Assembly (NCBI GenBank): GCA_964351745.1
Contig: CAYGPI010000006.1
Coordinates: 1-57,620, forward strand
Length of the DNA: 57,620 bases
Direction: 5' to 3'
Origin: CAYNJF01 sp964351745
Lineage (GTDB): Bacteria > Pseudomonadota > Gammaproteobacteria > Berkiellales > Berkiellaceae
The position numbers were made by a program, and so were the translations under genes. Below, one piece after another: positions 16,802-25,710 of this stretch (its first letter is position 1; each line of letters starts with the position of its first letter). The notes beneath the pieces are model-generated. The model was not told where the DNA came from, ran no database searches, and saw nothing but the letters and a program-made list of their open reading frames with translations.

Positions 16802-17707
16802 ATGGGTAGCTCTATCCTTAAAAAGCCATTTAGTAAAGAAGAGAAGGTTGCTTTTCTGTTGTTGCTAAACTCTGTCTTATCGCTTTTGATCAGTTACATC
16901 GCTACTATGCATACCAACTCATTAAGCATACAAAGTGAGTTTCTGAGTTATTTTCTAGATATTTCATATTATGCAGCTATTTGCTTTTTAATATTCAAAA
17001 TTAAAAGAGCCAACGAGCACACCTACAATTATGGTACAGGGAAAATTGAGGCCGCGATCTTCTTTATTACAGGAATGCTTATGTTGCTTTATGTGATTTA
17101 CGTTGCATTCATTGTTCATAAACAATTTTTTGAAATGGATCCGTTTATTTTCAGTGCTGATGTTTGCTATTTATATACCATCATGATTTTGAAAAACATA
17201 TTCATCTTGTTTATCATTAATAAAATATTGGCGGGCACTAAAACATTAATCATTGAAAGTGGAAGTATATATGCAATATCGTGTGTCATCGACAACCTAA
17301 TTGCTCTTGCACCATTTATGATGTTTCTTCTCTTCCAGACGCGTGAAGCAGCTAATATTTATGTGGATATCGTTGCTGGTCTTATATTGGTCTTATCAAA
17401 TTTATATTTTGTTTTTCCAATGTTGAAAAAATCTATCAGCCAGTTACTAGATCGGACATTGTCTGAGTCAATTCAACTTAAGATACTTAGTGTCTTATCA
17501 AAACACTATGATAAATTTAATTTTTTAGTCGATGAGAAATCAAGAGAGTCAGGCAACAACAAATACATAGAGCTTTATATTGAGTTTGATGGAAAGGCAT
17601 CGCATGAAGCCATTATGCAAATTATTGATGTTATTAAAAATGATATAGAAATGAATATTCCACAGTCTGTCGTCATTATCATTCCTACAAGATATCATCA
17701 AAAATAA
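16802..17707 (+). CDS. Cation diffusion facilitator (CDF) family transporter, divergent
   Basis: A 301-residue inner-membrane protein with six hydrophobic segments and a C-terminal cytosolic domain, the layout of CDF metal/proton antiporters. The family signature after TM2 is clear: YNYGTGKIEAAIFFITGMLMLL. The transport site looks altered. In TM2 the DxxxD pair appears as SYFLD, keeping only the second acid, and in TM5 the HxxxD pair appears as SCVID, again keeping only the Asp. Two of four usual ligands would thus be serine, so the cargo or activity may differ from Zn/Fe export. These alignments are by eye. No strong Shine-Dalgarno precedes the ATG, and no metal regulator adjoins. Confidence 0.78.
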   Translation: MGSSILKKPFSKEEKVAFLLLLNSVLSLLISYIATMHTNSLSIQSEFLSYFLDISYYAAICFLIFKIKRANEHTYNYGTGKIEAAIFFITGMLMLLYVIYVAFIVHKQFFEMDPFIFSADVCYLYTIMILKNIFILFIINKILAGTKTLIIESGSIYAISCVIDNLIALAPFMMFLLFQTREAANIYVDIVAGLILVLSNLYFVFPMLKKSISQLLDRTLSESIQLKILSVLSKHYDKFNFLVDEKSRESGNNKYIELYIEFDGKASHEAIMQIIDVIKNDIEMNIPQSVVIIIPTRYHQK

Positions 17708-18035
17708 TATAAAACTGACTAGATAGCTTTTAATCTGGCACAACTTGTCCTTCTCATTAAGTTCACCTTATGATTGTATTAAAACCTTAGAAGACATTTT
17801 AGTGTGATTTTGGCGTGAAGAATGATTGATGTCTACTTTTGATATTCTGGATTTAAGAATCATTATTTTTATTTTGATGCCTCAGGCTGAGATCTTGTTG
17901 TCTAAAAAATAAGTGCATATGCTCTGGGGTTTCATTGACACAAGGAACTTATGGTGGTGCATAGCCATCAAACAAGGGAGCACCTATGGGGAGATATTTG
18001 AGTGCATAGCTATAAATATAAGGGGAGCATACACG
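17708..18035. other. Gap with a duplicated leader upstream of the flavoprotein gene
   Basis: A 328-bp gap. From 17957 and from 18002 two imperfect ~33-bp copies begin GTGCATAGC and end in a purine-rich GGGAGCA, with a period of 45 bp. The second supplies the ribosome site (AGGGGAG) of the downstream gene. No other gene is seen. Confidence 0.45.
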
Positions 18036-19511
18036 ATGCCAACGGTAAATGACAGCACCCAAGCAGTGGTTATTATAGGGATGGGAGCTGCGGGCTTGGC
18101 TGCGGCGGAGCGATTAACTCGATTGGGCATCTATGTTAGGTTAGTTGAAGCTAGAAGCCGGATTGGTGGTCGCATCCATTCCATACAGTTAGGCGGAGCT
18201 ACTGTTGAAGCAGGAGCGGCATGGCGTGAGCAAGGGAGTGGAAATCCTATGGATCCTTATTTTAATAAAGCAAGAGATAAGGGTGTTACTTTAGAAAATA
18301 TTAATACAGCGTTACATATATTAAAACCTAAGATTTTTTTAGGGGATGAACTCATATCTTTAGAAAATGCTCAAAAATTGATTAATGCATATGATGATTT
18401 ACTTATTGAGGTACTGAGGAACACCAGTGATGATATTGACTTAACACATGTGAATACACTATATGAATTAATCATTTACATGGCGGAGAAAAAAGGTCTC
18501 GATGTTGAGAATGATGACTTTAAGATGATGTTATCCTTTGGTGCAACAATCAATGAGCATTTGATGGGTAGCTCTATTAGAGAGTTGCCACTTGCATATG
18601 TTCTGGATAAAGACGAAAAGATTGCTTTTCGAGATGCGCCGGCCAATAAAAAGTGTTTTTATCGACAAGATGATCCAAGATTTAAAAAGAAAGGGCCCGG
18701 TTGTTTTGTATCTGATGAGTCGCTTATTATAGGAGGTTACAATAAAGTTTGCCAAGCTATCTTGGATCAGGCCAAAGCCAATCCGGGACATTTAGAAGTT
18801 TTATTGTCTCATGAAGTGATACATATAAGCTTATCTGATAGTGTTACTGTCACATGTCATCATAAGACCAAAGGTGAAAATGTCGATATTACAGGAGCCT
18901 ATTTAATCAATACAATGCCTCTGGGAGTCCTTCAACAATTTAGTGCTAATGGTCATTTTTCTCCACCTTTATGCGAAAAGAAGCAGGAAGCTTTGAGTCG
19001 AACTAAATTGGGGTGCTATAACAAGGTGATGTTACGTTTTAATAAGATTTTTTGGGATAAGAATGTAAAATATTTATATCTTCGAGACCAGCATTCTAAA
19101 TCGGATGCCTTTGCACAAATAGTGAATTTAGCTGCTTTTAATGAGGAGCCTATACTAATTTTGTCATACTCGGGTGAAGATGCGCTGATTGATGCGAACA
19201 TGACCGATGAGCAAGTATCGGATCATTTTTTAGGGATGTTAAAACAAGCGTATGGAGAAGACAAAGTCACTAATCCAACGGATATACACGTGACAAGATG
19301 GCATGAAGATCCTTATAGCTTGGGCTCGTGGACAGCGCCTACAGTGAATGAGGAAAAGGACGATTTAGTTATGATTTCGAGGCCAGAACAAAGGCAATAT
19401 TTTGCTGGTGAGCATACGTCAAGTTTCCATAGTACCCATAATGCTTTTGATACAGGCCTGCAAGTAGCAGCTCAAGTATACGCTCAATTGAAAAAAACAA
19501 ACTCGACATGA
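18036..19511 (+). CDS. Flavin amine oxidase family FAD-dependent oxidoreductase
   Basis: A 491-residue flavoprotein of the amine oxidase / polyamine oxidase fold. The FAD dinucleotide site VVIIGMGAAGLAAAERL (11-27) is followed by LVEARSRIGGRI, the ExxxRxGGR signature of this family. The C-terminal FAD contact appears as YFAGEHTSSFHSTHNAFDTGLQVA near the end. Members oxidise primary, secondary or polyamines, or tryptophan-like amino acids, producing H2O2; the substrate cannot be told. I chose the ATG at 18036 because AGGGGAG lies 8-9 nt upstream and the protein then begins just before the FAD fold; a longer frame from 17913 would add 41 residues resembling nothing. There is no signal peptide, so it is cytosolic. 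Confidence 0.88.
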   Translation: MPTVNDSTQAVVIIGMGAAGLAAAERLTRLGIYVRLVEARSRIGGRIHSIQLGGATVEAGAAWREQGSGNPMDPYFNKARDKGVTLENINTALHILKPKIFLGDELISLENAQKLINAYDDLLIEVLRNTSDDIDLTHVNTLYELIIYMAEKKGLDVENDDFKMMLSFGATINEHLMGSSIRELPLAYVLDKDEKIAFRDAPANKKCFYRQDDPRFKKKGPGCFVSDESLIIGGYNKVCQAILDQAKANPGHLEVLLSHEVIHISLSDSVTVTCHHKTKGENVDITGAYLINTMPLGVLQQFSANGHFSPPLCEKKQEALSRTKLGCYNKVMLRFNKIFWDKNVKYLYLRDQHSKSDAFAQIVNLAAFNEEPILILSYSGEDALIDANMTDEQVSDHFLGMLKQAYGEDKVTNPTDIHVTRWHEDPYSLGSWTAPTVNEEKDDLVMISRPEQRQYFAGEHTSSFHSTHNAFDTGLQVAAQVYAQLKKTNST

Positions 19512-19685
19512 GTGCAAAAGGAAGAAATATTCAAGGAAATTGCAGAGAATGAAGCTTCTGTGTGACTGTTAGAAGCCACTTTAGAAGCGGCTATGCTTCA
19601 AAGCCACTAAAAGTTATAGTGAAAATTGAACTTATCTGGAGTTATTACAGTCTAAACGAGATTGAGAGTTAATGTTTAGATCAAT

Positions 19686-21473
19686 ATGCCCCTTCTGACT
19701 GTGACTGAAAGTGAATGGCAGCAGGCACAAGATTTTTATAGAGAAAATCCTGGTGACAGCTACAAACCTAAAAACCAAAGACCTGGACATGCCTTTATTC
19801 GAGTCCAAGGTGTTATTTATGCCATTGCCAACAAGGATGATAAAAATATACCTTCACCCGTTGTTGGGGAAGGCTCTTTTGGTCGGGTTAAAATTTGTCA
19901 GGCTCAAAATGGTGAAAATTTCGTTGTAAAAATCGAAGGGATAGCTCAACAGGCTTCTAAAGATGAAGCGTCTAAAAAAACGATGACGCCGTTGCAAAGG
20001 AGACGAGAGAGAAAACAAAAAAAATCAGAGCGATTAGAGCTAAAAATCAACCGTGAATTAGGACGCTCATTAGGCACGTCAACTAGAAAATTACCATTTG
20101 TTAAACCTTTTAAAGATGTGAAACAAGCCTCTCACAAGAAATATTCTATTCAAAAAAAAATACCAGGCAAAAATTTAAAAGATGTACTAGACCCTAGCAG
20201 CCAAGAATCATTAACAGAGTCTCAAAAATTATTAATTGCTATTCACTGTACTAAAGAAGTAAGGGTGCTTCATAAAAAAAATATCCTACATAGAGATATA
20301 AAGCCAGAAAATTTTATGGTGGATATTCAAGGTAATCATATAGCTGTCACAGCCATTGACTTTGGTCTGTCAGCCAAGGTTAAAAAATCACTGTTTGGAA
20401 AAAAGGCAAGATCAATTTTTAGTAGGGGATCCGGAGCTTTTAAGAGCTTAGAAATTTCAAATAGTAACCTTGATCCTGAATTGAAAAATGTGAAAAAAAA
20501 TATCTACACAACTCATTCAGATATATTTGCTTTGGGTGTGACTTTTAAAGACATGATATTTGGAATGGGCCTGCAAGAGCCTAAGGAAATTCTTAGTAAA
20601 ATGACATCTCATCAGCCAGACCAAAGGCCTCGCGCTAGTGATATTCTCAATCACTTAGTGAAAACCATTGCAAAGCAGCCTGATTATAACCAAATGATCC
20701 CAAGTGTGGCTCAAGCTCTTTATGAAAGTAGTCCTAAACGATTTGGAAGCCCAGGAAAAATTGAGTTAATTCTTAAAATGAAACATCATCTAGAATTAGT
20801 CAATGCTTTATTACTTAGTCAAGCAGATAAAGATGACCCAGCTTACGCTGATCTCATTGAATTAAGTGATAAACTTACTAATATGAATATAGCTAAATAC
20901 GAAGATAAGGATCTTGAACTGATAAACCAAAATATGACTATGATAGCTAATATGACACCAGAGGTTTTGAAACCGGAAGTTTTATCCAAAGCTGCAGAGC
21001 ATATTTCAGAGATTGGCGAGCAAGCTAATATGCTTGAAACATATAGCACAAGTAAACATGCAAAAAAATTAAAGATTTCAACTGATGATTTTAGTCAAAA
21101 GATGGCAGCGGCGATGCCGGAGCCTCCTAAAATGCCCCTACCAAGGGATATATCAGAGCTCCCTAAAGCTCCACCACCACCGCCTCCACCAAGAACTATG
21201 GCGGATGTGCCTAAAGCTCCGCCGCCTCCGCCTCCACCAAGAAGGCGCTTGCCTGATCTGCCTAAAAGCTCTACACAAACAGAGCCAAACCCTTCTGAGA
21301 GCCAAGCGCCACAGGCTCAGCCAAAAAAAAGAGGCTCTTCGAACCTTCTTTTTCAAAAGATGCAGAAGGAGCTTGAGCCATTCTTTCAAGATAAGGGGCA
21401 ATCTCCTCAACCAGAGTCAGAGAGATCGGTTTCTGAATCAAAAGATAAAGCTAGGACATCAAAAAGAAACTAG
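19686..21473 (+). CDS. Hanks-type protein kinase with FH1-like polyproline tail
   Basis: A 595-residue eukaryote-like kinase. Catalytic elements: GEGSFGRV (61-68), VVK lysine (K82), HRDIKPEN (202-209), DFG (225-227), HSDIFALG (subdomain IX) and QRPRASDIL. A basic insertion with RRRERKQKK (105-113) lies between the beta-3 lysine and helix C. The region after the kinase (~350-480) is helical. Residues ~491-520 hold two near-identical units, LPKAPPPPPPPR and VPKAPPPPPPPR, then RRLPDLPKS. These resemble formin FH1 or SH3/WW/EVH1-binding tracts of eukaryotic actin regulators and suggest binding to a host partner. The C-terminal ~65 residues are charged and Ser/Glu-rich. No membrane segment is present. 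An exported effector is a reasonable inference; the start has a weak ribosome site. Confidence 0.9.
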   Translation: MPLLTVTESEWQQAQDFYRENPGDSYKPKNQRPGHAFIRVQGVIYAIANKDDKNIPSPVVGEGSFGRVKICQAQNGENFVVKIEGIAQQASKDEASKKTMTPLQRRRERKQKKSERLELKINRELGRSLGTSTRKLPFVKPFKDVKQASHKKYSIQKKIPGKNLKDVLDPSSQESLTESQKLLIAIHCTKEVRVLHKKNILHRDIKPENFMVDIQGNHIAVTAIDFGLSAKVKKSLFGKKARSIFSRGSGAFKSLEISNSNLDPELKNVKKNIYTTHSDIFALGVTFKDMIFGMGLQEPKEILSKMTSHQPDQRPRASDILNHLVKTIAKQPDYNQMIPSVAQALYESSPKRFGSPGKIELILKMKHHLELVNALLLSQADKDDPAYADLIELSDKLTNMNIAKYEDKDLELINQNMTMIANMTPEVLKPEVLSKAAEHISEIGEQANMLETYSTSKHAKKLKISTDDFSQKMAAAMPEPPKMPLPRDISELPKAPPPPPPPRTMADVPKAPPPPPPPRRRLPDLPKSSTQTEPNPSESQAPQAQPKKRGSSNLLFQKMQKELEPFFQDKGQSPQPESERSVSESKDKARTSKRN

Positions 21474-21531
21474 AATATTCCTATTTCTGTATAGCTGCTT
21501 TTTAGGGCTCATCACACTAGCCAATTATGGG

Positions 21532-21972
21532 TTACCAAGTCCCAGTGCTCTCCATGGACTTCCAAGGCTCAGCTAAAGGAAGAGCTTCCCCTTTTTGTAA
21601 CAATTCAATGGAGATGCCATCAGGTGATTTGATAAAGGCCATATAGCCATCTTTAGGCGGACGATGAATGATAACACCTTGATCCATCAATGCTTGGCAA
21701 GTGTGATAAATATTATCAACACGATAAGCTAAATGTCCGAAATTCCTTCCGCCGCTATAAGTTTCTTGATCCCAGTTATAAGTCAACTCTAACAATGGTG
21801 CTTTTTTTTGTTTGGCGCTCTCTATGTCACCAGGCGCAGCTAAAAAGACAAGTGTGAATCTGCCTTGCTTGTTTTCATGGCGATTGGTTTCAATCAGACC
21901 AAGCTTTAAGCAGTAAAAATCTAAGGCTTGGTCAAGATCTGCAACACGAACCATGGTATGTAAATATTCCAA
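21532..21972 (-). CDS. gloA: Lactoylglutathione lyase (glyoxalase I)
   Basis: This enzyme converts the hemithioacetal of methylglyoxal and glutathione to S-lactoylglutathione, detoxifying methylglyoxal in the cytosol. The family signature is complete: LHTMVRVADLDQALDFY at the N-terminus, LLELTYNWDQE, GHLAYRVDNI and SPDGISIELLQ. The four metal ligands are H5, E62, H80 and E123, as in the short, usually Ni-dependent bacterial enzymes. Length (146 residues) is slightly above the usual 130-135 because of a C-terminal extension after residue 130. It converges on the kinase gene with a 58-bp gap. Confidence 0.93.
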   Translation of the reverse strand: MEYLHTMVRVADLDQALDFYCLKLGLIETNRHENKQGRFTLVFLAAPGDIESAKQKKAPLLELTYNWDQETYSGGRNFGHLAYRVDNIYHTCQALMDQGVIIHRPPKDGYMAFIKSPDGISIELLQKGEALPLAEPWKSMESTGTW

Positions 21973-22106
21973 GGTTAAGTTCCTCTTTTAGATTGCCAAT
22001 GTTTGTAAATGAAAAGCCTGACGGCCATCAATAGATGGCACGCTAAGGCTATATTTTATCATTGTGACTATGATGGAGGCAAGATAGTGGCTTCCAAGTG
22101 TTGTTA

Positions 22107-23414
22107 TCAGTTCGCTTCGTTTTCAGTTGGGATGCGTGGATCTAGATGATTCAAGGCGATAGTTGTTCTTGGGACAGCCACAAAGTGCCTATCAGTTGTC
22201 GCATTCGTTTTTCTTGGATTAAAGAAATAGGAAGCTGAAAAATTGAAAAGTAAGACAACCCCACCAAACCATAAAAAGGCATCAATCGACGTTAATATCA
22301 TCATGGTAGAGCATATAAGCGATCCAATCATGGAGCCAGTTGCGTTGATTAAGATGAGTGATCCCGAAGCGCTAACGATGTGTTTGTTTTCAAGATGATC
22401 AATAATGTGCGCTAAGCTTAAAGAGTAGACAGGATACGAGAAGCCACCCATCAGTAAAAATAACAGTGAAAGCGCGAAGGTGCTTTGACTATAAGTGATG
22501 ATTAATAGAGCTAGAAAAAATATAAGGCTTCCAATGATCGAAACGAATTTAATAGCACTTCGTCTGTTATCGGCATGATCAGATAATTTTCCTAAGGGGA
22601 ATTGAAAAAGTAAAGCACCTAAAAAAGTCATCGCTATAAACAAAGAGATATGTGTCGTGCTAAAATTTTTAAATTCAAGAAATGCTCCTAGCATGGTCCA
22701 CATTGAGCCAACCACGGTTCCGCCGCATAAACAACTGAGACTTCCATAGGGCGCCTTTTTGATGAGGACTTTAAAGTTAATAGGTTCGCTTATAATCTCA
22801 ATAGGCTTAGCTTTTGAACTAATACACAATGGGACGATTGAAATAGAAAATAATATCGAAACAATGACAAATTGGTGGAATGAGCCTAATGAGCCAATGT
22901 TTAACAAAAATTGGCTTGCAGAAAAGCTTAAATAGATGAGTACCATATAGACAGAAAGCACTTGTGCTCTATTCCCATTGGTTGACAGAGAGTTTAACCA
23001 GCTTTCAATGACCATATATAATGCGGCAATGCAAATGCCATACATAAAGCGAAGGATCATCCAACTAGGTACGTTGATATATAGTAAGAACCCGATCGAT
23101 AACGCTGACGTAATGGAGCCAAGTGCCGCAAAAGTGCGTATATGACCAACAATTCTAATTAAGCGAGCGCATAGTGAGACCCCAAAAATGAATCCTCCAA
23201 AATAGCAAACCCCCATGAGTCCGACAGATAAGCTGGAAAAAGATTCAATAGCGGCTCTAACACTAAGCATGGTATTTAATAAACCATGACCTAAGCAGAG
23301 CAACATAAAGCTTGTTAGTAGGGCAATCACTGAGATCATTGTGGGCAGGAGTTTGTTATTGTTTTCATTTGGCGTGATTATTGCTTTATTCACGGGCTGC
23401 TCCTTTATCGTCAT
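22107..23414 (-). CDS. YcaD-like major facilitator superfamily transporter
   Basis: A 435-residue inner-membrane protein with twelve predicted transmembrane segments. The YcaD subgroup is recognisable from YMVIESWLNSLSTNGNRAQVLSVYMVLIY, split here as MVIESWLNSLSTNGNRAQ plus SVYMVLIYLSFSASQ, and the central LSDHADNRRSAIK loop. Members are putative efflux or uptake carriers of unknown substrate. The N-terminal 25 residues are polar. The start GTC/ATG region has an AGGAGC just upstream on the minus strand (AAGGAGCAGCCC overlaps the first codons), so the exact start is moderately certain. A 295-bp gap without a gene follows upstream. Confidence 0.85.
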   Translation of the reverse strand: MTIKEQPVNKAIITPNENNNKLLPTMISVIALLTSFMLLCLGHGLLNTMLSVRAAIESFSSLSVGLMGVCYFGGFIFGVSLCARLIRIVGHIRTFAALGSITSALSIGFLLYINVPSWMILRFMYGICIAALYMVIESWLNSLSTNGNRAQVLSVYMVLIYLSFSASQFLLNIGSLGSFHQFVIVSILFSISIVPLCISSKAKPIEIISEPINFKVLIKKAPYGSLSCLCGGTVVGSMWTMLGAFLEFKNFSTTHISLFIAMTFLGALLFQFPLGKLSDHADNRRSAIKFVSIIGSLIFFLALLIITYSQSTFALSLLFLLMGGFSYPVYSLSLAHIIDHLENKHIVSASGSLILINATGSMIGSLICSTMMILTSIDAFLWFGGVVLLFNFSASYFFNPRKTNATTDRHFVAVPRTTIALNHLDPRIPTENEAN

Positions 23415-23709
23415 GCTGGGCAGACTCCCATATCATGAATAGCGCGGCGGTGGCATCAAAGCCAAAAAAATTTTAGGTGATAAAGAAAGATTAGCTTGTT
23501 TTTTGAAAGATTTTCAATCTATTCATTATGACAGTAGATTGGAAAGGACTTCAAGGCCATATGGAGCTTAATCAAGTATAGAGTTGTTAGCTTAATTTTA
23601 TGCGCTAGGTGTTGGGCTCTTTGAGAGTTGGCCTTTGAGAAAGCCCCTGAGCTATGATTTATAGCCCAGAGGAGTGAGATGGCTTGTGATTTTTAGGGTA
23701 TCTAACAGG

Positions 23710-23964
23710 TTAGATATCTATTTTTAAAGAGAAATGCTCTTTATCTTCATTTGATTGTTTGTAGAGATGACCCACAATACCACCCACTAAAGTGGTACCA
23801 ATAGTGGTTGCTATTAGGTTGGTGTTAGCGATAGAGGAAAAAGCTAACCCAGCTCCAAAGCCTATGCCAGCGCCAAACAAAATTTCATTTGATATAGGGA
23901 ATTCTTCGGTTTTGTCTTTTGCGCCGCTAATAATTCTGGTTTGTTGCTCTGTGATAAGTTTCAT
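23710..23964 (-). CDS. Small peptide with double-glycine-type leader and glycine-rich hydrophobic body
   Basis: An 84-residue peptide. Its N-terminus MKLITEQQTRIISGA matches the leader pattern of class II bacteriocins and related peptides exported by C39-peptidase ABC transporters (M..L...e...isGG), here with GA in place of GG. After residue 16 come a short polar stretch and two glycine-rich hydrophobic segments (LFGAGIGFGAGLAFSSI; TTIGTTLVGGIVGHLY), typical of pore-forming or helix-packing peptides. GAGGT lies 7 nt upstream of the ATG, supporting the start. A related leader occurs in the peptide at 26916. No transporter or immunity gene adjoins it, so a bacteriocin role is inference. Confidence 0.65.
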   Translation of the reverse strand: MKLITEQQTRIISGAKDKTEEFPISNEILFGAGIGFGAGLAFSSIANTNLIATTIGTTLVGGIVGHLYKQSNEDKEHFSLKIDI

Positions 23965-24344
23965 GTTTTTTACCTCTAAACTGAAATTTTAAAATGAATA
24001 CTACTTAGAAACGGTGCTACCCAATTTTAGTAAAACCATCGAGTTATTCTATCTCTTTGTAGCGCTCCTTTCGTTATCTTGCGTCTTTAAAAAATTGATT
24101 AGGAAGCTTTGGTGCTCGGGGCCGTGATAGGTTGCCTTTTCCTTTGAACCTGCCGTTAAAAAGCCATCTAACGGTTGTGGCGCATGATATAGGAATAAAA
24201 AGCATAATTCAATCAATGGCTGCGTTAATCAACTAACGAAATTAATGAGTTCAGAGTTTGGTTCTGACTTTGATAAAAAGGCAAATTTTGAAAATGAAGC
24301 ATAAAAGGTAAGTATAAACTTACTTTTTATGCTTTTTGATAGCC
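23965..24344. other. Gap with a terminator and no gene seen
   Basis: A 380-bp gap between two minus-strand small genes. The only structure I see is the hairpin at 24298-24333. A minus-strand frame (24229-24519) overlaps the DUF1328 gene and is a shadow of it. Confidence 0.5.
24298..24338 (-). terminator. Intrinsic terminator of the DUF1328 gene
   Basis: Arms 24298-24313 (AGCATAAAAGGTAAGT) and 24318-24333 pair almost perfectly around a 4-nt loop, 12 bp past the stop of the DUF1328 gene. The T-run within one arm suits transcription in either direction. Confidence 0.65.
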
Positions 24345-24527
24345 TTATAGTGGTGGCGGTGGTTTTCTGCCAGTCACCACGTATGAGATGAGGGCGAGTA
24401 CAAATAATACAATGAAGATGTAAAACAGTATTCTTGCAACATCCATAAAGGCCACGGAGATACCAGTAAAGCCTAATAAGCCGGCCACAACTGATAGAAT
24501 CAACAGTAAAATAACCCATCTAATCAT
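24345..24527 (-). CDS. DUF1328 (YtjA-type) small membrane protein
   Basis: A 60-residue protein of the DUF1328 family, small inner-membrane proteins of unknown function common in proteobacteria and often linked to stress conditions. The hallmark pattern is present: MIRWVILLLILSVVAGLLGF, then GISVAFMDVARILFYIF and FVLALISYVV, giving two membrane segments. The tail RKPPPPL is an unusual proline ending. AGGTGA upstream of the ATG supports the start, and a terminator follows. Confidence 0.9.
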   Translation of the reverse strand: MIRWVILLLILSVVAGLLGFTGISVAFMDVARILFYIFIVLFVLALISYVVTGRKPPPPL

Positions 24528-25181
24528 AAGTCACCTATCATTGTTTCAAAATAATAGTATGGCATAGTTGACTAACTTCCTCAATATTGAATCCTATCTT
24601 CTTGAATTTCATATACTTATTTGATTCAAGTCTTGTCAACAAGCATAGCTCTGCTGGGCTGTTATTTGTCATAAAGAGCTTTCAGCATCTTCCTGCTTAG
24701 GTGAAGCTTCATATTGAGGTTGAATGCATAGATGATTAGTAAGCAAGTATTAAGCTTTAGCAGATGGTGTGTCTGAGACGCCGATATATACAGTATTGGC
24801 TCATTAAGATTTGAATCTATTGAGTATTTTTTATGATGGCCAATCATTCTCATATATTGATTGTGCCGATGAAAAGTTGAATCGTCTTGGTGCGTATACA
24901 AGCCTACGGTGCCCAAATGGACGACTCAAGAGATTAGTTCTGGTCAGTTTGCCCAAAATCGCACAGGACTTTTATGAGATATTAGGGCTTGTTTGTTAGT
25001 AAAAATAAACGCTATACACCTATTTATGAAGGTGGTGAAGCCAAACTCCCGCTCAGAAAGTTAAACTCGGGGGCTCTACTTTGTGACCGTGTATCAGCGA
25101 TGACTGGTTATAGACAACCGCTTATTTTAGGCATATTATTGGAAAAGTTATGTCCCAAGTAGAGCTGTTAAAGTAGCGCTT
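24528..25181. other. Gap, probably containing remnants of a decayed gene
   Basis: A 654-bp gap. A plus-strand frame without an ATG (24986-25162) lies immediately before the DUF2062 gene and is listed separately. Two further frames (minus 24662-24916, plus 24811-24999) overlap each other and have no recognisable features. Confidence 0.4.
24986..25162 (+). pseudogene. Possible 3' fragment of an unidentified gene
   Basis: This 58-residue open stretch reads YTPIYEGGEAKLPLRKLN, SGALLCDRVSAMTGYR and QPLILGILLEKLCPK before its stop, with a natural amino-acid composition. It lacks an ATG, is preceded by a stop, and ends 19 bp before the DUF2062 start, as a co-transcribed gene would. It may be the end of a broken gene. 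I do not recognise the family. Confidence 0.25.
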
Positions 25182-25685
25182 ATGCTAAAGATCTTAAAAG
25201 ATCGGTTGCCTCATCCGAGTAAATTTCAAAATAATCAATATCTCAAGATTTTTGGGAGTTCGCTGTGTGAGCCTAGGTTATGGCAGTTCAATCGCACGTC
25301 GATTGCAACAGCAGCTAGTATTGGATTATTTGTTGCTTATATTCCTTGTATTGGTCATATGCTGATGGCTGGATTATTAGCGATTTGGTTTAGAGCCAAT
25401 TTGCCGTTGTCTGTGACTTTAGTTTGGCTGGTTAATCCATTAACCATGATCCCTCTTTTGGGTTTTGGCTATTTCGTTGGCGCTAAGCTATTATGCTTGT
25501 CAGTTTGTACCTTAGACTTTCATTCAGTGAGCGTTTTGCGTGAAGTGTGGCAGCCCTTATTTCTTGGGTGTACCCTTTGCGGCACCTTGTTAGCCATCCT
25601 TGGCAATCTATTTGTACGCATGTGCTGGCGCTTTCATATTGGAAAAAAGTGGAAGTTACGCCAAAGCAGAAAAGCTCTCAGTTAA
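25182..25685 (+). CDS. DUF2062 family membrane protein
   Basis: A 167-residue inner-membrane protein of the DUF2062 family, whose function is not established. The family core is clear: AAASIGLFVAYIPCIGHMLMAG appears as TAASIGLFVAYIPC then GHMLMAGLLAIWFRANLP, followed by WLVNPLTMIPLLGFGYFVGAKLL. Three to four membrane segments are expected, with a basic C-terminus (HIGKKWKLRQSRK). It is convergent with the PanE-family gene, 25 bp apart. Confidence 0.88.
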   Translation: MLKILKDRLPHPSKFQNNQYLKIFGSSLCEPRLWQFNRTSIATAASIGLFVAYIPCIGHMLMAGLLAIWFRANLPLSVTLVWLVNPLTMIPLLGFGYFVGAKLLCLSVCTLDFHSVSVLREVWQPLFLGCTLCGTLLAILGNLFVRMCWRFHIGKKWKLRQSRKALS

Positions 25686-25710
25686 TATCAAAGCAGTTGT
25701 TTGCCGAAGA

